The notes under the pieces were generated by a model that worked only from the letters and a program-made list of their open reading frames with translations, was not told the DNA's origin and searched no databases. A program made the position numbers and the translations under genes. Positions 43,265 to 53,446 of a DNA stretch of 64,000 bases are shown here, piece by piece (position 1 is the stretch's first letter; each line of letters begins with the position of its first letter). Where the stretch lies: NCBI GenBank assembly GCA_944322965.1, contig CALUQR010000004.1, positions 124,001 to 188,000 on the forward strand, read 5' to 3'. The DNA is from Vulcanimicrobiota bacterium. GTDB lineage: Bacteria; Vulcanimicrobiota; Xenobia; Xenobiales; Xenobiaceae.

Positions 43265-43345
43265 TGTCTTTCTCCTTTAATCTCTGCACGGCGCAATCCC
43301 CATACCCGGGCGTTCCGCCGTCTTGGCAAAAAAAAGTCGGGTGAA

Positions 43346-43606
43346 CTAGCGAGCCTTCTCGACGATCTCCACCAAACGCCAGCACTTCAACTTGGAGTAG
43401 GGCCGGGTCTCTTGGATCTTTACGATATCGCCTTTACCGCACTCGTTCTTCTCATCGTGAGCGTGGAACTTCTTGCTCTTGTGCACAAACTTCTTGTAGA
43501 TGGGATGCGCGAACTGACGAACTACTTTGACGACGATGGTCTTGTCGCCAGCGTTGCTTACGACTTCGCCAATTCTTACCCTGCGGATACCACGTTCTGC
43601 GTTCAT
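43346..43606 (-). CDS. rpsQ: 30S ribosomal protein S17
   Basis: An 86-residue OB-fold protein ([37 protein letters not shown]). Its start shares one base with the rpmC stop, so translation is probably coupled. Confidence 0.97.
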   Translation of the reverse strand: MNAERGIRRVRIGEVVSNAGDKTIVVKVVRQFAHPIYKKFVHKSKKFHAHDEKNECGKGDIVKIQETRPYSKLKCWRLVEIVEKAR

Positions 43607-43818
43607 TACTTGCTCTCCTTAAGCTCGAGCTCACGGATGACGGTGTGAATTCTAGCGATCTGCTTCTTCACTTGGCCCACCCGCGAAACGTCCTGCAAAT
43701 GACCCGTAGCTAATTGAAAGCGGAGGTTAAAAAGTTCCTGCTTGGCGTCGACTAAACGCCCGCGGAGGACATCCAATCCCAGCTTTCTCAGGCCAGCGCG
43801 CTCTTCTTTCAGCTTCAT
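43606..43818 (-). CDS. rpmC: 50S ribosomal protein L29
   Basis: A 70-residue two-helix protein near the exit tunnel ([33 protein letters not shown]). Three bases separate it from rplP. Confidence 0.97.
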   Translation of the reverse strand: MKLKEERAGLRKLGLDVLRGRLVDAKQELFNLRFQLATGHLQDVSRVGQVKKQIARIHTVIRELELKESK

Positions 43819-43821
43819 AAT

Positions 43822-44244
43822 TTATTCACCACCCAATCTCTCACGGGTAATAAAGCGGGTCTTCATGGGCAACTTGTGAGCCGCTAAGCGCATAGCTTCA
43901 CGCGCCACTTCTTCAGAGACACCCGCAACTTCAAATAACACTCTGCCAGTGTGAACTACGGCTACCCAGTAATCGGGAGCGCCCTTACCGGAACCCATAC
44001 GAGTCTCCGCAGGCTTCTTGGTGGCCGACTTGTCGGGGAAAATCTTGATCCATACCTTACCGCCGCGCTTGATGTAACGAGTCATAGCTACACGGGCAGC
44101 CTCGATCTGACGATCGGTGACCCAACAAGGCTCGAGGCTCTGGATACCATACTCACCGAAGGCTACGGTGTTCCCACGATAGGCCTTTCCAGTCATACGG
44201 CCACGGTGCGTTTTACGATACTTAACCCTCTTGGGGCTTAACAT
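43822..44244 (-). CDS. rplP: 50S ribosomal protein L16
   Basis: A 140-residue protein near the A-site tRNA ([35 protein letters not shown]). The start at 44244 is fixed by GGAGG eight bases upstream. Confidence 0.97.
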   Translation of the reverse strand: MLSPKRVKYRKTHRGRMTGKAYRGNTVAFGEYGIQSLEPCWVTDRQIEAARVAMTRYIKRGGKVWIKIFPDKSATKKPAETRMGSGKGAPDYWVAVVHTGRVLFEVAGVSEEVAREAMRLAAHKLPMKTRFITRERLGGE

Positions 44245-44276
44245 AATCTTATCCTCCACGCGATCGTAACTGCAAA

Positions 44277-44318
44277 ATGCCTGGAGAGTATACCTTACCC
44301 TCCGGACATTTGCAAGTT
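44277..44318 (-). promoter_or_regulatory. Hairpin in the rpsC-rplP spacer
   Basis: Imperfect stem with arms GCAAATGTCCGGAG and CTCCAGGCATTTTGC (minus strand) around GGTAAGGTATACT. A similar GTATAC-containing hairpin lies upstream of rplB, so it may be a shared regulatory structure. Confidence 0.4.
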
Positions 44319-44357
44319 ACGGGCGCCAAATCTCAGCGTTGAGCTGTAAATTAATTG

Positions 44358-44987
44358 TTACCGCTTGGTCAGAATGTCTCCGCGATAGATCCACACCTTG
44401 ACGCCGATGACGCCGTAAGTGGTGTTGGCCTCTTTAATGGAGTAGTCGACATCGGCCCGCAGGGTATGTAAGGGCACCTTACCGTTGAAGGTGCGCTCGC
44501 TGCGCGCAATTTCGCTGCCGCCCAGACGTCCGGAGACCTGGATACGGATGCCCTTAGCTCCAGCCTTCATGACGCGCTGGGCCGCCTGCTTCATAGCCCG
44601 GCGGAAGGTGACGCGCTTGACCAAAGCGTCGGCGATATTCTCGGCCACCAGAGCGGCCTCCAGCTCGTGCTGGTTGATCTCCTGGATGGAAATCTTGACC
44701 GGCTTGGAGGTCATCTTCTCTAAACGAGAGCGGAGGTCGTCGATACCGGCCCCGCGCTTGCCGATGACCAGACCGGGCTTAGCGGTATTGATAATGACGT
44801 GAACCTTGCTGGCTCGCTCAATCTCAACCTTAGAGACGCCGGCGTTCTTGTGGAACTTGGTGATGAAGTCGCGGATGCGCATATCCTCACGCAACCAGTT
44901 GGCGTACTCTTTCTGACTGTACCAGCGGGACTCCCAACCTCTGATGATACCTACCCGCAAACCGTTAGGGTGAATCTTCTGACCCAT
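44358..44987 (-). CDS. rpsC: 30S ribosomal protein S3
   Basis: A 209-residue mRNA-entry protein. The KH domain has [20 protein letters not shown]; the C-terminal domain has [12 protein letters not shown] and [13 protein letters not shown]. Its start shares one base with the rplV stop. Confidence 0.97.
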   Translation of the reverse strand: MGQKIHPNGLRVGIIRGWESRWYSQKEYANWLREDMRIRDFITKFHKNAGVSKVEIERASKVHVIINTAKPGLVIGKRGAGIDDLRSRLEKMTSKPVKISIQEINQHELEAALVAENIADALVKRVTFRRAMKQAAQRVMKAGAKGIRIQVSGRLGGSEIARSERTFNGKVPLHTLRADVDYSIKEANTTYGVIGVKVWIYRGDILTKR

Positions 44988-45373
44988 TAGCGCACATTCT
45001 CCTTCTCTTTGACGACGACGGTGATATGACTAGTCCGCTTGTGCAGCTGGCTAGCGCGACCGCGAGAACGAGGGAGCCAACCCTTACCGGTGGGGCCTTC
45101 GTCGACGAAAGCTCTGGAGACGACGAGCTTTTCAACTTCCAGTCCGTTGTTGTTGACAGCATTAGCCATGGCCGACTGTAAGACCTTGAGCATCGTGCCA
45201 GCGGCTCTCTTGTTGGTGAAGCGCAAAATATTGACCGCCTCTAACGCCTTCTTACCATAGATGGCGCGAGCGCACAGACGCAATTTGCGCGGGGTCATGT
45301 GGACGTACTTAGCGACAGCGCGAACCGAAACTTCTTCGGTCTTAGGGGCCGTCACCGAACCTTTATCTGCCAT
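44987..45373 (-). CDS. rplV: 50S ribosomal protein L22
   Basis: A 128-residue exit-tunnel protein ([18 protein letters not shown], the tunnel hairpin [20 protein letters not shown]). It has a short extra N-terminus (about 15 residues). Confidence 0.97.
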   Translation of the reverse strand: MADKGSVTAPKTEEVSVRAVAKYVHMTPRKLRLCARAIYGKKALEAVNILRFTNKRAAGTMLKVLQSAMANAVNNNGLEVEKLVVSRAFVDEGPTGKGWLPRSRGRASQLHKRTSHITVVVKEKENVR

Positions 45374-45406
45374 AATTCCTCCAAAAACTTCCTATCAGCC
45401 AGAGAC

Positions 45407-45697
45407 TTACTTCTTGACCTTGCTCTTCTTCTCAGCCTTGCCGCCGGCGTGACCGCGGTAGAGGCGAGTGGGAGCGAACTCACCCAACTTGTGGCCTACC
45501 ATCTCCTCAGCGATATAGACGGAGACGTGAGTGCGGCCATTGTGCACGGCGATGGTGTGCCCAATCATGTCGGGGGTGATGGTGCTGGCGCGGGACCAGG
45601 TCTTAATCAGATTCTTCTGATTGCTGGCATTGAGTTTTTCAATCTTCTTCTGAAGATGCTCGGCCACAAATGGGCCTTTTTTAACCGAACGGGACAT
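45407..45697 (-). CDS. rpsS: 30S ribosomal protein S19
   Basis: A 96-residue head protein ([38 protein letters not shown]) with a lysine-rich tail. Confidence 0.97.
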   Translation of the reverse strand: MSRSVKKGPFVAEHLQKKIEKLNASNQKNLIKTWSRASTITPDMIGHTIAVHNGRTHVSVYIAEEMVGHKLGEFAPTRLYRGHAGGKAEKKSKVKK

Positions 45698-45751
45698 TTG
45701 ATTCCTCCATTTATGCAGCCCCTCCCCTAGCGGGAGAAAGGCTGGTGGCCT

Positions 45752-46576
45752 TTACTTGCTGCGACGTCTCACGATCATCTTGTCGCCAGGCTGCCGTCTG
45801 CGGGTCTTCAAGCCGTAAGTGGGCTTGCCCCAAGGGGTCGTGCTGGGACGACCGGGGGTAGACCGAGCTTCACCGCCGCCATGGGGATGGTCACAGGGGT
45901 TCGTAGCTACACCACGGATATGGGGTCTCTTACCCATCCAGCGAGAGCGACCGGCTTTACCAATCACCATGTTCTCATGGTCAATATTGCCTACCTGGCC
46001 GATAGTAGCCCGGCAGACGATAGGAACTTTGCGAACCTCAGAAGAGGGCAGACGCAAGAGGGCGAAACGACCCTCTTTAGCCATCAACTGAGCAGAGGAA
46101 CCGGCGGAGCGAGCCATCTGGCCGCCGCGACCGGGCTTCAATTCGATATTGTGGACGATAGTACCGATGGGCATATTCTGCAACATCATGGCGTTGCCGA
46201 TCTTAATATCCTGGGCGTCGCCGGAAATGACGGTGTCGCCAACCTTCATATTGTTGGCGGCCAGGATGTAGCGCTTCTCGCCGTCGGCATAGTGCAGAAG
46301 GGCGATGCGAGCCGAACGATTGGGATCGTACTCAATAGTCGCCACCCGAGCGGGGATATTATCTTTATCACGACGCCAGTCGATAATGCGGTACTGGCGC
46401 TTGTGGCCGCCGCCGCGATGGCGAGCGGTAACGCGACCCTGGGCGTTGCGGCCGGCAGTGGTCTTTAAAGGTACGAGCAAAGACTCTTCGGGCTTAACTT
46501 TGCTCAAGTTAGAGGTGTCCATCACCGACATAAAACGGCGCCCGTTCGTAGTCGGCTTGTAAAGTCTGGTTGGCAC
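45752..46576 (-). CDS. rplB: 50S ribosomal protein L2
   Basis: A 274-residue peptidyl-transferase-centre protein ([20 protein letters not shown], the essential His in [14 protein letters not shown]). GTG start at 46576 supported by AAGGAG seven bases upstream. Unlike most S10 operons, it is separated from rplW by 325 bp containing a terminator and a probable promoter. Confidence 0.96.
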   Translation of the reverse strand: MPTRLYKPTTNGRRFMSVMDTSNLSKVKPEESLLVPLKTTAGRNAQGRVTARHRGGGHKRQYRIIDWRRDKDNIPARVATIEYDPNRSARIALLHYADGEKRYILAANNMKVGDTVISGDAQDIKIGNAMMLQNMPIGTIVHNIELKPGRGGQMARSAGSSAQLMAKEGRFALLRLPSSEVRKVPIVCRATIGQVGNIDHENMVIGKAGRSRWMGKRPHIRGVATNPCDHPHGGGEARSTPGRPSTTPWGKPTYGLKTRRRQPGDKMIVRRRSK

Positions 46577-46591
46577 TTTATTTCTCCTTCC

Positions 46592-46645
46592 GTGGGTATA
46601 CTCTAACCTCCGGGCCAACGCGCTCAGGAGGCCATTTGCACCCAC
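46592..46645 (-). promoter_or_regulatory. Leader hairpin of rplB
   Basis: Outer arms GTGGGT/ACCCAC and inner arms CCTCC/GGAGG form a two-part stem on the minus strand, ending 15 nt before the start codon, just ahead of AAGGAG. Possible autoregulatory site. Confidence 0.45.
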
Positions 46646-46726
46646 AATTGAGGTTTCACAAAAAAAAATTGCTCCCATCCGCCCTAAGTGGGGGAGGGGG
46701 GAGAAACCTCAAAGCCATGCTTGGCA
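46646..46726 (-). other. Remaining leader of the rplB unit
   Basis: Includes an oligo-T stretch on the minus strand (about 46660-46669) and no coding sequence. Together with the hairpin, terminator and promoter entries it accounts for the 325-bp gap between rplW and rplB. Confidence 0.45.
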
Positions 46727-46755
46727 ATTTAAGCACAATTTAAGGCGCTTCGCAA
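46727..46755 (-). promoter_or_regulatory. Probable promoter of the rplB-led unit
   Basis: TTGCGA, 17-bp spacer, TTAAAT, with TGC directly before the -10 (extended -10), about 150 nt upstream of rplB. The same TGC feature is seen at the rpsL, tuf and 68-residue-gene promoters. Confidence 0.5.
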
Positions 46756-46819
46756 GATCAAAAAGGGCTTTAAGAGGCTATTTTTCAGGATTTTTGTCCG
46801 CTAGTTCATAAGAGAGGCC

Positions 46820-46862
46820 CAAATAATTAGCCCGGGCCCTCATAAGATGAGGGCCCGGGCTA
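46820..46862 (-). terminator. Intrinsic terminator after rplW
   Basis: A perfect 16-bp stem (TAGCCCGGGCCCTCAT 46828-46843; loop AAG; complement to 46862), followed on the minus strand by ATTATTTGG. It splits the S10-type gene set into two transcription units. Confidence 0.82.
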
Positions 46863-46901
46863 CGTTAGGTCCGTAGACCTTCAGGGCTTTTTAGCTCCCT
46901 C

Positions 46902-47240
46902 TTAGTTCTCGAAGAGAGGAGAACCGGCTACTTCGATGCGGTCGCCAGCCTTAATGGTGACGTAAGCCTTCTTGTAGTCAGGGCGCTTGCCATAGACGCG
47001 GCCGCGACGCTTGGTCTTACCGGTCATGCGCACGGTGGTGACCTTAGTCACGGTGACGTCGAACATAGATTCGACGGCATTGCGGATATCGAACTTGTTG
47101 GCCTTTAAGTCCACCAGGAAGGTGTACTTATTGTCGACGTTCTGCTCCATGCTCTTCTCGGTGATGAGGGGGCGAATGAGCACGTCGTGCAGGCCGCGGC
47201 GCAGATTGTGTACGCTATTAGTAACTTTCTCAATGGCCAT
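46902..47240 (-). CDS. rplW: 50S ribosomal protein L23
   Basis: A 112-residue exit-site protein that docks SRP and trigger factor (DVLIRPLITEKSMEQNVDNK, KTKRRGRVYGKRPDYKKAYV). Its start shares one base with the rplD stop. It is the last gene before a strong terminator. Confidence 0.97.
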   Translation of the reverse strand: MAIEKVTNSVHNLRRGLHDVLIRPLITEKSMEQNVDNKYTFLVDLKANKFDIRNAVESMFDVTVTKVTTVRMTGKTKRRGRVYGKRPDYKKAYVTIKAGDRIEVAGSPLFEN

Positions 47241-47872
47241 TAGGCTAAACCCTCCTCAATAGCTTTCAGAGCGGCGCTGGTAGCAACTAAACGCGGATAG
47301 TCGATGACGTCCAGTAAGTTCAAGTTGCGAGCTTCCACTACGCGCAGGTTGGGAATATTGGCCGCCGACTTTACCGTCTTAGCGTCGGCATTGGAGAGGA
47401 CTACCAAAACCCGACCCTCTTGGGGCTGGACCTTAATGGCTTCCAGGACGCCGGCGAAAGCCTTAGTCTTGTACTCTTCCATCTGCAGATTATCGAGAGC
47501 GGTCAATAAGGACTCGCTGACCCTCTTAGAAAGGGCGCTGCGCAGAGCCAGGCGACGCATCTTCTTGGGGATGGCCTGGGTGTAGCTGCGGGGGATGGGA
47601 CCGAAGGTGATGGCGCCGCCGCGCATCAAAGGAGAGCGCTTGGAACCCTGACGGGCCATACCGGTGCCTTTCTGACGGAAGGGCTTGCGACCTCCGCCAG
47701 AGACTTCTCCGCGAGTCTTAGTTTTAGCGTTGCCCTGACGCTGGTTGGCGCGCAGGGAGACCATTACTTGGTGAATGAGGGCCTCGTTATAAGGCACGGC
47801 GAAAACTTCTTGGTTGAGCTCCAGCTCCCCAACAGTCTCGCCCTTCATGTTCAAAAGGGATACCTTAGGCAT
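47240..47872 (-). CDS. rplD: 50S ribosomal protein L4
   Basis: A 210-residue protein whose loop lines the exit tunnel (KTKTRGEVSGGGRKPFRQKG, GTGMARQGSKRSPLMRGGAI). In E. coli L4 regulates the S10 operon by attenuation. Confidence 0.97.
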   Translation of the reverse strand: MPKVSLLNMKGETVGELELNQEVFAVPYNEALIHQVMVSLRANQRQGNAKTKTRGEVSGGGRKPFRQKGTGMARQGSKRSPLMRGGAITFGPIPRSYTQAIPKKMRRLALRSALSKRVSESLLTALDNLQMEEYKTKAFAGVLEAIKVQPQEGRVLVVLSNADAKTVKSAANIPNLRVVEARNLNLLDVIDYPRLVATSAALKAIEEGLA

Positions 47873-47906
47873 CGTGATTTCCTGAGCCTTTCCTGAAACT
47901 GTCTAT

Positions 47907-48530
47907 TTACTTCTTGACCGAAGTACGAATGGTGACCAAACCGTGGTTGGGACCGGGGATAGAGCCTTTTACTAAGATCACATTGCGCTCGAGGTCGACG
48001 CGCACAACGGTAAGGCCCTGAGTGGTGACGCGCACGCTGCCCATATGACCGGGCTTGCGGGTGCCGGGGAAGACGCGAGCCGCGTCGGTAGCGCCGCTAG
48101 AAGCGGGCACGCGGTGGGACATGGAGCCGTGGGAGTTGGCGCCGCCGCCGAAGTTGTGACGCTTCATACCGCCCTGGAAACCTTTACCCTTGGAGGTTCC
48201 GCAGACGTCTACTTTGTCGCCAGCCTGGAAGACGTCGACCTTAATTTCCTGTCCTACCTCGTAAGCAGCGGAATCATCTAAACGGAATTCTTTTAAATAA
48301 CGCTTGTTGGCTACGCCGTGCTTGGCAAAGTGGCCGGCGCGGGGCTTATTCACTAATTTGTCGCGGATCTCGCCGAAGCCCACTTGGATAGCTTCGTAAC
48401 CGTCGTTCTCTTTGGTGCGCTTTTGGACTACGACACAGGGACCAGCCTGGATGACGGTGACGGGAACGATGACGCCCTTCTCGTCATAAACCTGAGTCAT
48501 ACCAACTTTTTTGCCTAAAATGGCCTTCAT
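47907..48530 (-). CDS. rplC: 50S ribosomal protein L3
   Basis: A 207-residue protein near the peptidyl-transferase centre ([38 protein letters not shown]). The start is the ATG at 48530 preceded by AAGAGGA. The 115-bp spacer upstream holds a hairpin-forming sequence (TTGCAGC/GCTGCAA arms). Confidence 0.96.
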   Translation of the reverse strand: MKAILGKKVGMTQVYDEKGVIVPVTVIQAGPCVVVQKRTKENDGYEAIQVGFGEIRDKLVNKPRAGHFAKHGVANKRYLKEFRLDDSAAYEVGQEIKVDVFQAGDKVDVCGTSKGKGFQGGMKRHNFGGGANSHGSMSHRVPASSGATDAARVFPGTRKPGHMGSVRVTTQGLTVVRVDLERNVILVKGSIPGPNHGLVTIRTSVKK

Positions 48531-48645
48531 GGTTATTCCTCTTTTTCTTTTACTCGCACATCTCGCGAGGTAGTTGCAGCTTGCGGACAATCGACCTCGT
48601 CCTTAGCCAGCGGCTGCAAGAAATAATTCTTGCCTTATGCTGACT

Positions 48646-48957
48646 CTAGCTTCTGATTTCGATATCGACGCCAGCGGGAAGGTCGACCTTCATCAACTGC
48701 TCGATGGTCTTCTGAGACTGATCGAAGTAGATGTCGATCAGGCGCTTGTGAGTGCGGATCTCAAAGTGCTCGCGGGACTTCTTGTGTACGAAGGGGGAGC
48801 GGTTGACGCACCACACGTTCTTCTCAGTAGGCAGAGGCACGGGACCGGAAATGTGAGCGCCGGTCTGACGAGCGATCTGGACGATCTTTTCGGCCGAATC
48901 GTCTAAAAGAGCGTAATCAAAGGCCTTAAGACGAATACGGATCCTTTGCTTGGACAT
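48646..48957 (-). CDS. rpsJ: 30S ribosomal protein S10
   Basis: A 103-residue protein that also serves as NusE in antitermination ([33 protein letters not shown]). GGAGGAA lies 5 nt before the ATG at 48957. Confidence 0.97.
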   Translation of the reverse strand: MSKQRIRIRLKAFDYALLDDSAEKIVQIARQTGAHISGPVPLPTEKNVWCVNRSPFVHKKSREHFEIRTHKRLIDIYFDQSQKTIEQLMKVDLPAGVDIEIRS

Positions 48958-48988
48958 TTTTCCTCCTAAACGGAATAGGTGACAATTT

Positions 48989-49025
48989 ATCACCCGATCC
49001 CTGAAAGATTCAAAGACCGGGTGAT
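48989..49025 (-). promoter_or_regulatory. Hairpin in the tuf-rpsJ spacer
   Basis: Perfect arms ATCACCCG (48989-48996) and CGGGTGAT (49018-49025), with further pairing inside, about 32 nt upstream of rpsJ. No T-tract, so processing or regulation is more likely than termination. Confidence 0.45.
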
Positions 49026-49051
49026 GAGCGTCTAATTACCTAGCGGGGTAA

Positions 49052-50254
49052 TTACTCGAGAATCTTGGTAACTACGCCGGCGCCGACGGTTCTACCGCCC
49101 TCGCGGATAGCGAAGCGCAGGTTCTCTTCGATGGCGATGTGCTGGATGAGCTCCACGATCATATCGATGTGGTCGCCAGGCATAACCATCTCTACGCCCG
49201 AAGGCAGGGTGATGGTACCGGTAACGTCAGTCGTACGGAAGTAGAACTGAGGACGGTAGCCGTTGAAGAAGGGCTTGTGACGGCCGCCCTCTTCCTTGGT
49301 GAGGACCATAACGCGGGCCACGAACTTGGTGTGGGGCTTAATGGAACCGGGTTTAGCCAGAACCATACCGCGTACGATGTCCTTGCGCTCTACGCCGCGG
49401 AGCAAGAGACCGACGTTGTCGCCAGCCATACCCTCGTCGAGGATTTTGTGGAACATTTCCACGCCGGTGACGACCACTTTACGGGTCTCTTCGTGGATAC
49501 CGACGATCTCAACTTCGTCGCCAGTGTGGATCTTACCGCGCTCTACACGACCGGTAGCTACGGTGCCGCGGCCGGTGATGGTGAAGACGTCCTCAACGGG
49601 CATCAAGAAGGGCTTGTCCACGGGACGCTCGGGCTCGGGGATCCAAGTGTCGACGGCGTCGAGCAACTTCCAGATAGCGCCGCACCACTCGCAATCGCGC
49701 TTAGCGCAACCGCACTCCAGGGCCTTCAGAGCGGAACCGCAGATGATGGGGGTGTTGTCGCCGTCGAACTCGTACTGGGTGAGCAGCTCGCGGAGCTCCA
49801 TCTCCACCAATTCGATCAGGTCTTTGTCATCGACCATGTCGCACTTGTTCAAGAAGACGACCAAGGCAGGAACGTTTACCTGACGGGCCAGGAGGATGTG
49901 CTCACGGGTCTGAGGCATAGGACCATCGGTGGCGGCTACTACCAGGATAGCGCCATCCATCTGGGCGGCGCCGGTAATCATGTTCTTGATGTAGTCGGCG
50001 TGACCAGGGCAGTCTACGTGAGCGTAGTGACGCTTCTCAGTCTCATACTCTACGTGGCAGATAGCGATCGTGATACCACGGGCCTTCTCTTCGGGAGCGC
50101 CGTCGATTTCGTCGACGTTCTTCACTTCAGCCTGACCAGCCTGAGAGAGAACCTTCAGGATAGCAGCGGTCAGAGTGGTTTTGCCGTGGTCTACGTGTCC
50201 GATGGTGCCTACGTTTACGTGAGGCTTATTGCGGACAAAATGTTCCTTGCCCAT
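49052..50254 (-). CDS. tuf: Elongation factor Tu
   Basis: A 400-residue GTPase that delivers aminoacyl-tRNA. G-motifs: [26 protein letters not shown]; domain II/III motifs are normal. At about residues 181-191, between the last G-domain motif (CGSALKALE) and IWKLLDAVD, a loop [13 protein letters not shown] carries four Cys (C-x-C-x4-C-x2-C) that could bind zinc. E. coli EF-Tu has no cysteines there. Long structured leader with its own promoter. Confidence 0.97.
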   Translation of the reverse strand: MGKEHFVRNKPHVNVGTIGHVDHGKTTLTAAILKVLSQAGQAEVKNVDEIDGAPEEKARGITIAICHVEYETEKRHYAHVDCPGHADYIKNMITGAAQMDGAILVVAATDGPMPQTREHILLARQVNVPALVVFLNKCDMVDDKDLIELVEMELRELLTQYEFDGDNTPIICGSALKALECGCAKRDCEWCGAIWKLLDAVDTWIPEPERPVDKPFLMPVEDVFTITGRGTVATGRVERGKIHTGDEVEIVGIHEETRKVVVTGVEMFHKILDEGMAGDNVGLLLRGVERKDIVRGMVLAKPGSIKPHTKFVARVMVLTKEEGGRHKPFFNGYRPQFYFRTTDVTGTITLPSGVEMVMPGDHIDMIVELIQHIAIEENLRFAIREGGRTVGAGVVTKILE

Positions 50255-50272
50255 TATTTTTCCTCCGTTCCG

Positions 50273-50301
50273 GCTCCCAAGTACCTCGGGTTCCGGATGA
50301 A
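50273..50301 (-). promoter_or_regulatory. Hairpin just upstream of tuf
   Basis: TCCGG/CCGGA outer arms and CCCGAG/CTTGGG inner arms on the minus strand, ending about 18 nt before the ATG and just ahead of GGAGG. Confidence 0.5.
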
Positions 50302-50475
50302 TTACTGTGGATTTTTACCTCTCGACTCTGGGGAGCCGAGACGTCCTTTGCGAAAGCGCCCCTGGGCGCAATTCTGAAAAAACCTGCCACCAGAGGTGGT
50401 CTATGGCGGTGAGAACTCGCTGCGAACCAGCTAGAAGGTAGCTCTCCCCTCCACTATGCGAAATACATCTTGGGG
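50302..50475 (-). promoter_or_regulatory. Structured tuf leader with attenuator-like hairpin
   Basis: A leader of over 200 nt. It contains CCACC-AGA-GGTGG (50387-50399) followed on the minus strand by GCAGG and six T (50377-50382), resembling a weak terminator, then GCGCCC/GGGCGC (about 50356-50369). No leader peptide with an evident ribosome-binding site was recognised. Confidence 0.45.
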
Positions 50476-50504
50476 ATTTTATAGCAAAGGGCCTACTTTG
50501 TAAA
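50476..50504 (-). promoter_or_regulatory. Probable tuf promoter
   Basis: TTTACA at the -35 with TAAAAT 17 bp away; an overlapping TATAAA hexamer is preceded by TGC (extended -10). About 215 nt upstream of the tuf start. Confidence 0.6.
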
Positions 50505-50583
50505 GAACCTTTTTAAAATAATTCCTACAATTTCTAGCCCCCGCTCCCTCCCCTCTTTTCTAATTAGCAACCCCTAAAAAGAG

Positions 50584-52767
50584 CTACTCCTTAGGCATGC
50601 GCCCCGTAATGCGGTAGATAATCTGGTCCTGGATATTCTTGGGCACTTCGGCGTAGTAACCGAACTCCATAGAAGCCGTTCCCCGACCCTGAGAGAGGTT
50701 GCGCAAGGCGGTCGTATAACCGAACATCTCCGCCAGAGGGGCTACGGCCTTGAGGCTCTGGATGCCATTACTGCCCGCCTCCAAGTTTTCGATCTTGCCG
50801 CGGCGGCCGTTAATATCGCCGATGACGTCGCCCAAATAGGCATCCGGCACTTCGATATCGACCTTCATGATGGGCTCTTTAATGTAACACTCATTTAAGT
50901 GGAGAGCCTCTTGGAAGGCCATAGAACCGGCCACCTTAAAGGCCAATTCCGAGGAGTCTACTTCGTGGTAAGAGCCGTCGAAGAGGGTCGCCTTGACGTC
51001 TACTACCGGGAAGCCGGCCAAGACGCCGCACTGCGCCGCCTCGCGGCAGCCCTGCTCTACGGCCTTAAAGTACTCTTTGGGCACCGTGCCGCCCACGACT
51101 TTAGTCTCAAACTGGAAGCCGCTGCCGGGCTCTAAGGGGCTGACCTCTAACCAGACGTGACCAAACTGACCGCGGCCGCCCGTCTGACGCACGAAACGCC
51201 CTTCGGCCTTGACCGTCTTGCGAATCGCTTCCTTGTAAGCTACCTGCGGGCGGCCCACATTGGCGCCCACCTGGAATTCGCGCAAGAGGCGGTCGACGAT
51301 AATATCTAAGTGCAATTCGCCCATACCGGCGATCATCGTCTGGCCCGTCTCCGCATTAGTAGAAGTGCGGAAGGTAGGATCCTCATCGGCCAACTTCCCT
51401 AGGGCGACGCCCATGCGCTCCTGATCGGCCTTAGACTTAGGCTCGATAGCGACGGAGATGACCGGATCGGGGAAGGTGATATTCTCTAACTTAATGGGGT
51501 TCTTCTCATCGCAGAGAGTGTCGCCCGTAGTCGAGAGCTTTAAGCCCAAGACGCCGCCCAACTCGCCCGCGTGGAGCTCTAAGACGTCCTCGCGGTGGTC
51601 GGCGTGCATACGCACCAGGCGACCGATGCGCTCCCTCTTACCCTTAATCGAATTTAAGACGGCGCTGCCCGTGCGCAAGACGCCCGAATAGACGCGCACG
51701 AAGGCCAATTTACCCACAAAGGGATCGGTGGCGATCTTAAAGACTAAGGCCGCCAGCGGCTCTTCTACCAGACCGTGGCGCACAATGGGGCGATCCTCAG
51801 CGTCTAAGGCGTGGATCTCCGGAATCTCCAAGGGGGAGGGCAAATAATCGACGATGGCGTCTAATAAGAACTGGACCCCTTTATTGCGGAAGGAAGAGCC
51901 GCAAAAGACGGGCACGATCTCATTCTTAATACAGCGCAAGCGCAAACCGCGGCGGATCTCCTCCGGGCTCAAGTCGCCCTCTTCCAGGAACTTTTCGGTG
52001 AGTTCGTCGCTACCTTCGGCGGCTTCCGCCACCATCTGTTCGCGCAATTCCTGAGCCTGCTCCACTAAATCTTGGGGAATAGGGCCGTCCTCATACTTCT
52101 GGCCCAGATCGTCTAAGTAGATGCGCGCTTGCATACTGATGAGATCGACCATCCCCTGGAATTCGGCCTCCGCCCCCACCGGAATCTGGCAGGGCACGGC
52201 TTTGACCCCGAAGCGCTCGATAATCTTGTCGACTACCCCCATAAAGTTGGCCCCGGTGCGGTCCATCTTGTTGACGTAGACGATACGCGGCACCTTGTAG
52301 CGATCGGCCTGGCGCCAGACGGTCTCCGATTGGGGCTGGACCCCGCCCACGGCGCAGAAGACGGCTACCATCCCGTCCAAAACGCGCAAAGAGCGCTCCA
52401 CCTCTACCGTAAAATCGACGTGGCCTGGGGTGTCGATGACGTTAATAATATGCTCCCGCCACTTAGTAGTAGTGACGGCCGAAGTAATAGTGATCCCCCG
52501 TTCCTTCTCCTGGATCATCCAGTCCATAGTCGCCGAGCCGGCGTCTACCTCACCGATGCGGTGGGTTCTTCCCGTATAAAAGAGGATGCGTTCAGTAGTA
52601 GTAGTCTTGCCCGCGTCGATGTGGGCAGCGATCCCTATATTGCGGACTTTTCCTAAATCGATATCTTCTTGTCTAGTCACTAATTCTTTCCTAGCGTCGT
52701 CGAGGACAACTTCTGCAGCTTCGTTTTCTAAAGGGCTCAATTGGCTTGGGAGGTCCATACCGCTCAT
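50584..52767 (-). CDS. fusA: Elongation factor G
   Basis: A 727-residue translocase GTPase with normal motifs ([30 protein letters not shown]) and domains II-V. It has an unusual acidic N-terminal extension of about 35 residues ([20 protein letters not shown]) before [12 protein letters not shown]. The start is uncertain between the ATG at 52767 and one three codons later. A terminator-like hairpin ends about 27 nt upstream. Confidence 0.95.
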   Translation of the reverse strand: MSGMDLPSQLSPLENEAAEVVLDDARKELVTRQEDIDLGKVRNIGIAAHIDAGKTTTTERILFYTGRTHRIGEVDAGSATMDWMIQEKERGITITSAVTTTKWREHIINVIDTPGHVDFTVEVERSLRVLDGMVAVFCAVGGVQPQSETVWRQADRYKVPRIVYVNKMDRTGANFMGVVDKIIERFGVKAVPCQIPVGAEAEFQGMVDLISMQARIYLDDLGQKYEDGPIPQDLVEQAQELREQMVAEAAEGSDELTEKFLEEGDLSPEEIRRGLRLRCIKNEIVPVFCGSSFRNKGVQFLLDAIVDYLPSPLEIPEIHALDAEDRPIVRHGLVEEPLAALVFKIATDPFVGKLAFVRVYSGVLRTGSAVLNSIKGKRERIGRLVRMHADHREDVLELHAGELGGVLGLKLSTTGDTLCDEKNPIKLENITFPDPVISVAIEPKSKADQERMGVALGKLADEDPTFRTSTNAETGQTMIAGMGELHLDIIVDRLLREFQVGANVGRPQVAYKEAIRKTVKAEGRFVRQTGGRGQFGHVWLEVSPLEPGSGFQFETKVVGGTVPKEYFKAVEQGCREAAQCGVLAGFPVVDVKATLFDGSYHEVDSSELAFKVAGSMAFQEALHLNECYIKEPIMKVDIEVPDAYLGDVIGDINGRRGKIENLEAGSNGIQSLKAVAPLAEMFGYTTALRNLSQGRGTASMEFGYYAEVPKNIQDQIIYRITGRMPKE

Positions 52768-52793
52768 TATCCTAATCCCCCTCACTTGACCAC

Positions 52794-52831
52794 AAAAAAG
52801 GATCTCAACACCGCCAGGCAGTGTCGGATCC
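52794..52831 (-). terminator. Intrinsic terminator between rpsG and fusA
   Basis: Arms GGATC/GATCC and CGACAC/GTGTTG with a one-base bulge, then six T on the minus strand. A second hairpin (GACCG/CGGTC, about 52847-52869) lies upstream. fusA starts only 27 nt later, so it may be an attenuator. Confidence 0.7.
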
Positions 52832-52881
52832 CTTCTCGATGGAAGAGACCGCCCTCCAGTAGGACGGTCCCTTGAAGCTAA

Positions 52882-53352
52882 TTACCAGCGATAGTGGGCG
52901 AAAGCCTTATTGGCTTCGGCCATGCGGTGAGTCTCTTCTCTCTTCTTGACGGCCTTGCCGATACCCTTGGAAGTGTCGATGAGCTCATCAGCCAACTTCT
53001 CGCGCATGGTGTGGCCGGCCCGAGCCCGAGCGGCGCTCAAGATCCAGCGCATACCTAAGCTGACCCGGCGCTCTTCACGAACTTCTACCGGAACCTGATA
53101 GGTGGCGCCGCCTACACGGCGAGGGCGAACCTCGACGGTGGGCATGGCGTTATCCATAGCCTGAGCGAAGACGCTCAGCGGATCGTTATTAGTCTTCTCG
53201 CGAATGAGATCAAAAGCGCCGTAAACGATCTTCTCGGCAATGCTCTTCTTGCCGCGCTGCATCACGCGATTGATGAACTTGGTCAACTTCTCATCATGAT
53301 ACACCGGATCGGGAATAGTCACTCTCTTAGGCGCGCGACGATTTCTGGACAT
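52882..53352 (-). CDS. rpsG: 30S ribosomal protein S7
   Basis: A 156-residue head-assembly protein ([47 protein letters not shown]). Confidence 0.97.
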   Translation of the reverse strand: MSRNRRAPKRVTIPDPVYHDEKLTKFINRVMQRGKKSIAEKIVYGAFDLIREKTNNDPLSVFAQAMDNAMPTVEVRPRRVGGATYQVPVEVREERRVSLGMRWILSAARARAGHTMREKLADELIDTSKGIGKAVKKREETHRMAEANKAFAHYRW

Positions 53353-53422
53353 TTACTTGTCTCCTCCGTCTACTACACTCCGCTTCGCATCAGTCGAAAC
53401 TGGAGCCTAGGACAAATACAGG

Positions 53423-53440
53423 GCGCAAATTACTTTGCGC
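53423..53440. repeat. Short perfect hairpin in the rpsL-rpsG spacer
   Basis: GCGCAAA-TTAC-TTTGCGC, immediately after the rpsL stop on the minus strand, with no T-tract. Confidence 0.5.
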
Positions 53441-53446
53441 GATTAA

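Noticed and set aside
49139-50377. Long plus-strand frame of about 412 codons opposite tuf
   Set aside because: It is the complement of a clearly coding gene with strong codon bias, has no recognisable motif and no ribosome-binding site.
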